Positions 61,633 to 64,000 of a stretch of DNA of 64,000 nt are shown in pieces (within the stretch, counting starts at the first letter, position 1; each line of letters begins with the position of its first letter). The notes under the pieces are model-generated. The model searched no databases, was not told where the DNA came from, and was given only the letters and a program-made list of their open reading frames with translations. The translations under genes were made by a program, and so were the position numbers. Source of the stretch: Cronobacter dublinensis subsp. dublinensis LMG 23823 (lineage in GTDB: Bacteria; Pseudomonadota; Gammaproteobacteria; Enterobacterales; Enterobacteriaceae); NCBI RefSeq assembly GCF_001277235.1, contig NZ_CP012266.1:2480001-2544000 (forward strand). Reading direction: 5' to 3'.

Positions 61633-63552
61633 ATGACACAAGCCGTTACGCGCCGTCCCCGGACGCTGTTTTTCGCCATTCAGGTCGCCCTCAGCGGCGC
61701 GCTGCTGGCCTTCTCCACGCTGCCCGCCAGCGCGCAGGACGCGCCAGCCGACCGCGCCGCGCCGCAGCCGCCGGATCAACTCCTCGGCCCGCTGTTTACC
61801 GACGTCCAGAGCGCGAAGCTGTTCCCCGATCAGAAAACCTTCGCCGACGCGGTGCCGAAAAGCGACCCGCTGATGATCCTGGCCGACTACCGCATGCAGC
61901 GTAACCAGTCGGGTTTTGATTTACGCCACTTCGTTGAGCTCAACTTTACCCTGCCGCAAAAAGGCGAAGCGTATGTGCCGCCTGCGGGACAGAGCCTGCG
62001 CGAGCATATCGACGGACTGTGGCCGGTGCTGACGCGCTCCACCGATTCCGCCAGCAAGTGGGACTCCCTGCTGCCGCTGCCGAAACCTTACGTGGTGCCG
62101 GGCGGACGCTTTCGCGAGGTCTATTACTGGGACACCTATTTCACCATGCTGGGCCTCGCCGAGAGCGACCACTGGGATAAAGTGCAGGATATGGTCGATA
62201 ACTTCGCCCATGAGATTGACGCCTGGGGCCATATCCCGAACGGCAACCGCAGCTACTACTTAAGCCGCTCCCAGCCGCCGTTCTTCTCGTTTATGGTGGA
62301 ACTGCTGGCGACCCATGAAGGCGGCGACGAGACGCTGAAAAAATATCTGCCGCAGCTGCAAAAAGAGTACGCGTACTGGATGGAAGGCAGCGACAACCTC
62401 GCGGCGGGCGATGCCCATGAGCGCGTGGTGAAGCTGAAAGATGGCGCGGTGCTGAACCGCTACTGGGACGATCGCGACGCGCCGCGTACCGAATCCTGGC
62501 TTGACGACGTGACCACCGCCAAAAACAACCCGGATCGCCCGGCGACCGAGATCTACCGCGATCTGCGCGCAGGCGCGGCGTCGGGCTGGGATTTCAGCTC
62601 GCGCTGGATGGATAACCCGCAACAGCTCGGCTCGATTCGCACCACGACCATTCTGCCGGTGGATCTCAACGCCCTGCTGTTCCAGCTGGAGAAAACCCTG
62701 GCGCGCGCCAGCAAAGCGGCAGGCGACAGCGCAGGCGCGACCCGCTATGAGTCGCTCGCAAGCCAGCGTCAGCAGGCGATGGAAACGCATCTGTGGAACG
62801 CGAAACATGGCTGGTATGCGGATTACGATCTGAAAACTAACAAGGTGCGCGATCAGCTGACCGCCGCCGCGCTGTACCCGCTGTATGTGAAAGCGGCGGC
62901 GCAGGATCGCGCCGAGAAAGTGGCCGCCGCCACCCGCGCGCAGCTGCTGAAACCGGGCGGTATTCTGACCACCACCGTCAAAACCGGCCAGCAGTGGGAT
63001 GCCCCGAACGGCTGGGCGCCGCTGCAGTGGGTCGCGACCGAGGGCCTGATGAATTACGGCCAGAAAGATCTGGCGATGGACGTGACCTGGCGCTTCTTAA
63101 CCAACGTGCAGCACACCTATGACCGCGAGCAGAAGCTGGTAGAGAAATATGACGTTTCCTCTACCGGCACGGGCGGCGGCGGCGGTGAGTACCCGCTGCA
63201 GGACGGCTTCGGCTGGACGAACGGCGTGACGTTGAAAATGCTCGACCTGCTGTGCGGCGCGGAAAAACCGTGTGACAACGTGCCCCAGACGCGCCCCGGC
63301 AGCGCCAGCGCCGCGTCTCAGGACGGTAAAATGCTGAGCAAACCTGCGGAGCAGAACGCCCCTGCAAAAACAGATGCCGCTACGCCGCAGCAGGACGGTA
63401 AAATGCTGAGTAAACCTGCGGAGCAGAACGCCCCTGCGAAAGCAGACGCCCCCGCGCCGCAGAGCACGGCACCGGCTGCGCCTGCCGAAGCTAACGCCCC
63501 GGCCGCGCCGACCAGCAGCGCTCCGGCTCCGGCTCCGGCTCCGGCACAGTAA
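61633..63552 (+). CDS. treA: Periplasmic trehalase with extended C-terminal tail
   Basis: 639 aa GH37 enzyme that splits trehalose into two glucoses in the periplasm. Signal peptide TLFFAIQVALSGALLAFSTL, cleavage after ASA before QDAP. Trehalase signature 1 PGGRFREVYYWDTYF and signature 2 QWDAPNGWAPLQW are present, with catalytic acid Asp320 (GWDFSSRW) and base Glu504 (VEKYDV), spaced 184 residues as in E. coli TreA. The last ~85 residues are an Ala/Pro-rich tail with a 24-residue tandem duplication; E. coli TreA has only a short tail (565 aa). ATG 61633 follows TAAGGAG; an earlier ATG at 61582 would spoil the signal peptide. Confidence 0.94.
   Translation: MTQAVTRRPRTLFFAIQVALSGALLAFSTLPASAQDAPADRAAPQPPDQLLGPLFTDVQSAKLFPDQKTFADAVPKSDPLMILADYRMQRNQSGFDLRHFVELNFTLPQKGEAYVPPAGQSLREHIDGLWPVLTRSTDSASKWDSLLPLPKPYVVPGGRFREVYYWDTYFTMLGLAESDHWDKVQDMVDNFAHEIDAWGHIPNGNRSYYLSRSQPPFFSFMVELLATHEGGDETLKKYLPQLQKEYAYWMEGSDNLAAGDAHERVVKLKDGAVLNRYWDDRDAPRTESWLDDVTTAKNNPDRPATEIYRDLRAGAASGWDFSSRWMDNPQQLGSIRTTTILPVDLNALLFQLEKTLARASKAAGDSAGATRYESLASQRQQAMETHLWNAKHGWYADYDLKTNKVRDQLTAAALYPLYVKAAAQDRAEKVAAATRAQLLKPGGILTTTVKTGQQWDAPNGWAPLQWVATEGLMNYGQKDLAMDVTWRFLTNVQHTYDREQKLVEKYDVSSTGTGGGGGEYPLQDGFGWTNGVTLKMLDLLCGAEKPCDNVPQTRPGSASAASQDGKMLSKPAEQNAPAKTDAATPQQDGKMLSKPAEQNAPAKADAPAPQSTAPAAPAEANAPAAPTSSAPAPAPAPAQ
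63319..63462 (+). repeat. Tandem 72-bp duplication in the treA tail
   Basis: Two adjacent 72-bp units (63319-63390, 63391-63462) each encode QDGKMLSKPAEQNAPAK plus a variable A/T/D/P end. They differ at a handful of mostly synonymous or conservative sites, so the duplication is fairly recent. Confidence 0.88.
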
Positions 63553-63568
63553 TCCGACGTCACCTGTC

Positions 63569-63597
63569 ACTGCCCTCATTCGGGGGCAGTTTTTTTT
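63569..63597 (+). terminator. Intrinsic terminator of treA
   Basis: 7-bp stem ACTGCCC / GGGCAGT with loop TCATTCGG and a run of eight T. Confidence 0.88.
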
Positions 63598-63673
63598 ACT
63601 CTTTCACCCGCTTCCCTGCCGTTTTTTACCGGATATATTCTCCCCGCCAATTTTGCTAGTTGAATCCATTGTT

Positions 63674-63692
63674 GTTAACGATAATAATTCGC
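63674..63692 (+). promoter_or_regulatory. Candidate Fur box
   Basis: GTTAACGATAATAATTCGC matches 14 of 19 positions of the Fur consensus (GATAATGATAATCATTATC). It lies 67 bp upstream of the receptor start, where Fur-Fe would repress a siderophore receptor. Confidence 0.62.
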
Positions 63693-63758
63693 ATTCTTTA
63701 TTACATATCGTTACGTCTCTGCGACACAGAGAACACTGGCAACCCCGAGAAGATAACA

Positions 63759-64000
63759 ATGAAAATGGCTTTAACCCTGAAACGCTCTGCGGCGCTGTGC
63801 GCGCTGGCGCTGGCTGCGCCGCACGCGACGCTTGCTGAAGACACCATCACCGTAAGCGCCGCACCGGCGGAAACCGCCGCCTCCCCGACCGAAGGCTATA
63901 CGGTGAAACGCAGCACCGGCGCAACCAAGACCGACAAGCCGCTGATCACCACCGCGCAGTCGGTATCCGTGGTGACGCGTCAGCAGATTGAGGATCAGGG
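63759..64000 (+). CDS. TonB-dependent siderophore receptor, N-terminal part (FhuA/FoxA-like)
   Basis: First 80 codons only; runs off the window. Signal peptide MALTLKRSAALCALALAAPH with cleavage near LAEDT, then DTITVSAAP, the TonB-box region, and the start of the plug domain (TDKPLITTAQSVSVVTRQQI). This plug pattern is typical of hydroxamate siderophore receptors (ferrichrome, ferrioxamine, FcuA). Iron control is supported by the Fur-like box upstream. The exact siderophore needs the rest of the gene. Confidence 0.82.
   Translation, partial: MKMALTLKRSAALCALALAAPHATLAEDTITVSAAPAETAASPTEGYTVKRSTGATKTDKPLITTAQSVSVVTRQQIEDQ

Overview
The window looks like the chromosome of a GC-rich member of the Enterobacteriaceae. 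Gene content and order (dauA, ychH, pth, ychF; yecA; periplasmic trehalase; fhu-type receptor) fit Cronobacter or a close relative best. The genus is an inference from family resemblance, not a search result.

Layout. 1-5.4 kb is core chromosome: dauA, an inserted MerR/TipAS-type regulator, ychH, pth and ychF. 5.6-11.2 kb is a complete five-gene peptide-type ABC importer operon. 11.2-45.8 kb is a contact-dependent growth inhibition (CDI) island on the minus strand. It reads cdiB - cdiA (3372 aa, EndoU-type nuclease tip) - cdiI, followed downstream by more than 20 kb of orphan CdiA C-terminal toxin modules and immunity genes. 46-50.9 kb holds yecA and small regulator/enzyme pairs (MFS/MarR, GST, TetR/quinone reductase). 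50.9-55.7 kb holds a 551-aa protein of unknown family, a phage-type Rha/KilAC protein, an AhpD-like protein and its divergent MocR-type regulator. 55.7-61.5 kb holds a four-gene ABC importer divergent from an MBL-fold hydrolase and a LacI regulator, with a perfect LacI-type palindrome between them. 61.6-64 kb holds trehalase with a duplicated C-terminal tail and the start of a TonB-dependent siderophore receptor behind a Fur-like box.

The CDI island is the main point of interest. The orphan array contains different toxin tips on nearly identical stubs of the CdiA pretoxin core: a barnase-type RNase, a second EndoU tip, a deaminase fragment, candidate membrane-active tips in two or three copies, and two tips I could not assign. 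Tips are usually followed closely by an immunity gene. Many members are broken in ways that can be read directly. The barnase tip keeps its catalytic residues but its barstar partner has an in-frame TGA. The second EndoU tip has lost its GGGH histidine. A DUF1436-like immunity gene is present four times with only one intact copy. Other tips carry single stops or one-base deletions. Two blocks of about 2.8 kb (near 30.3-33.1 and 23.6-26.4 kb) are paralogous but end in different toxins, as expected if recombination in the shared core swaps tips.

The promoter-distal end (12.0-14.3 kb) holds immunity-like genes without toxins. The island thus looks like a store of toxin tips plus a retained immunity collection behind one expressed CDI system.
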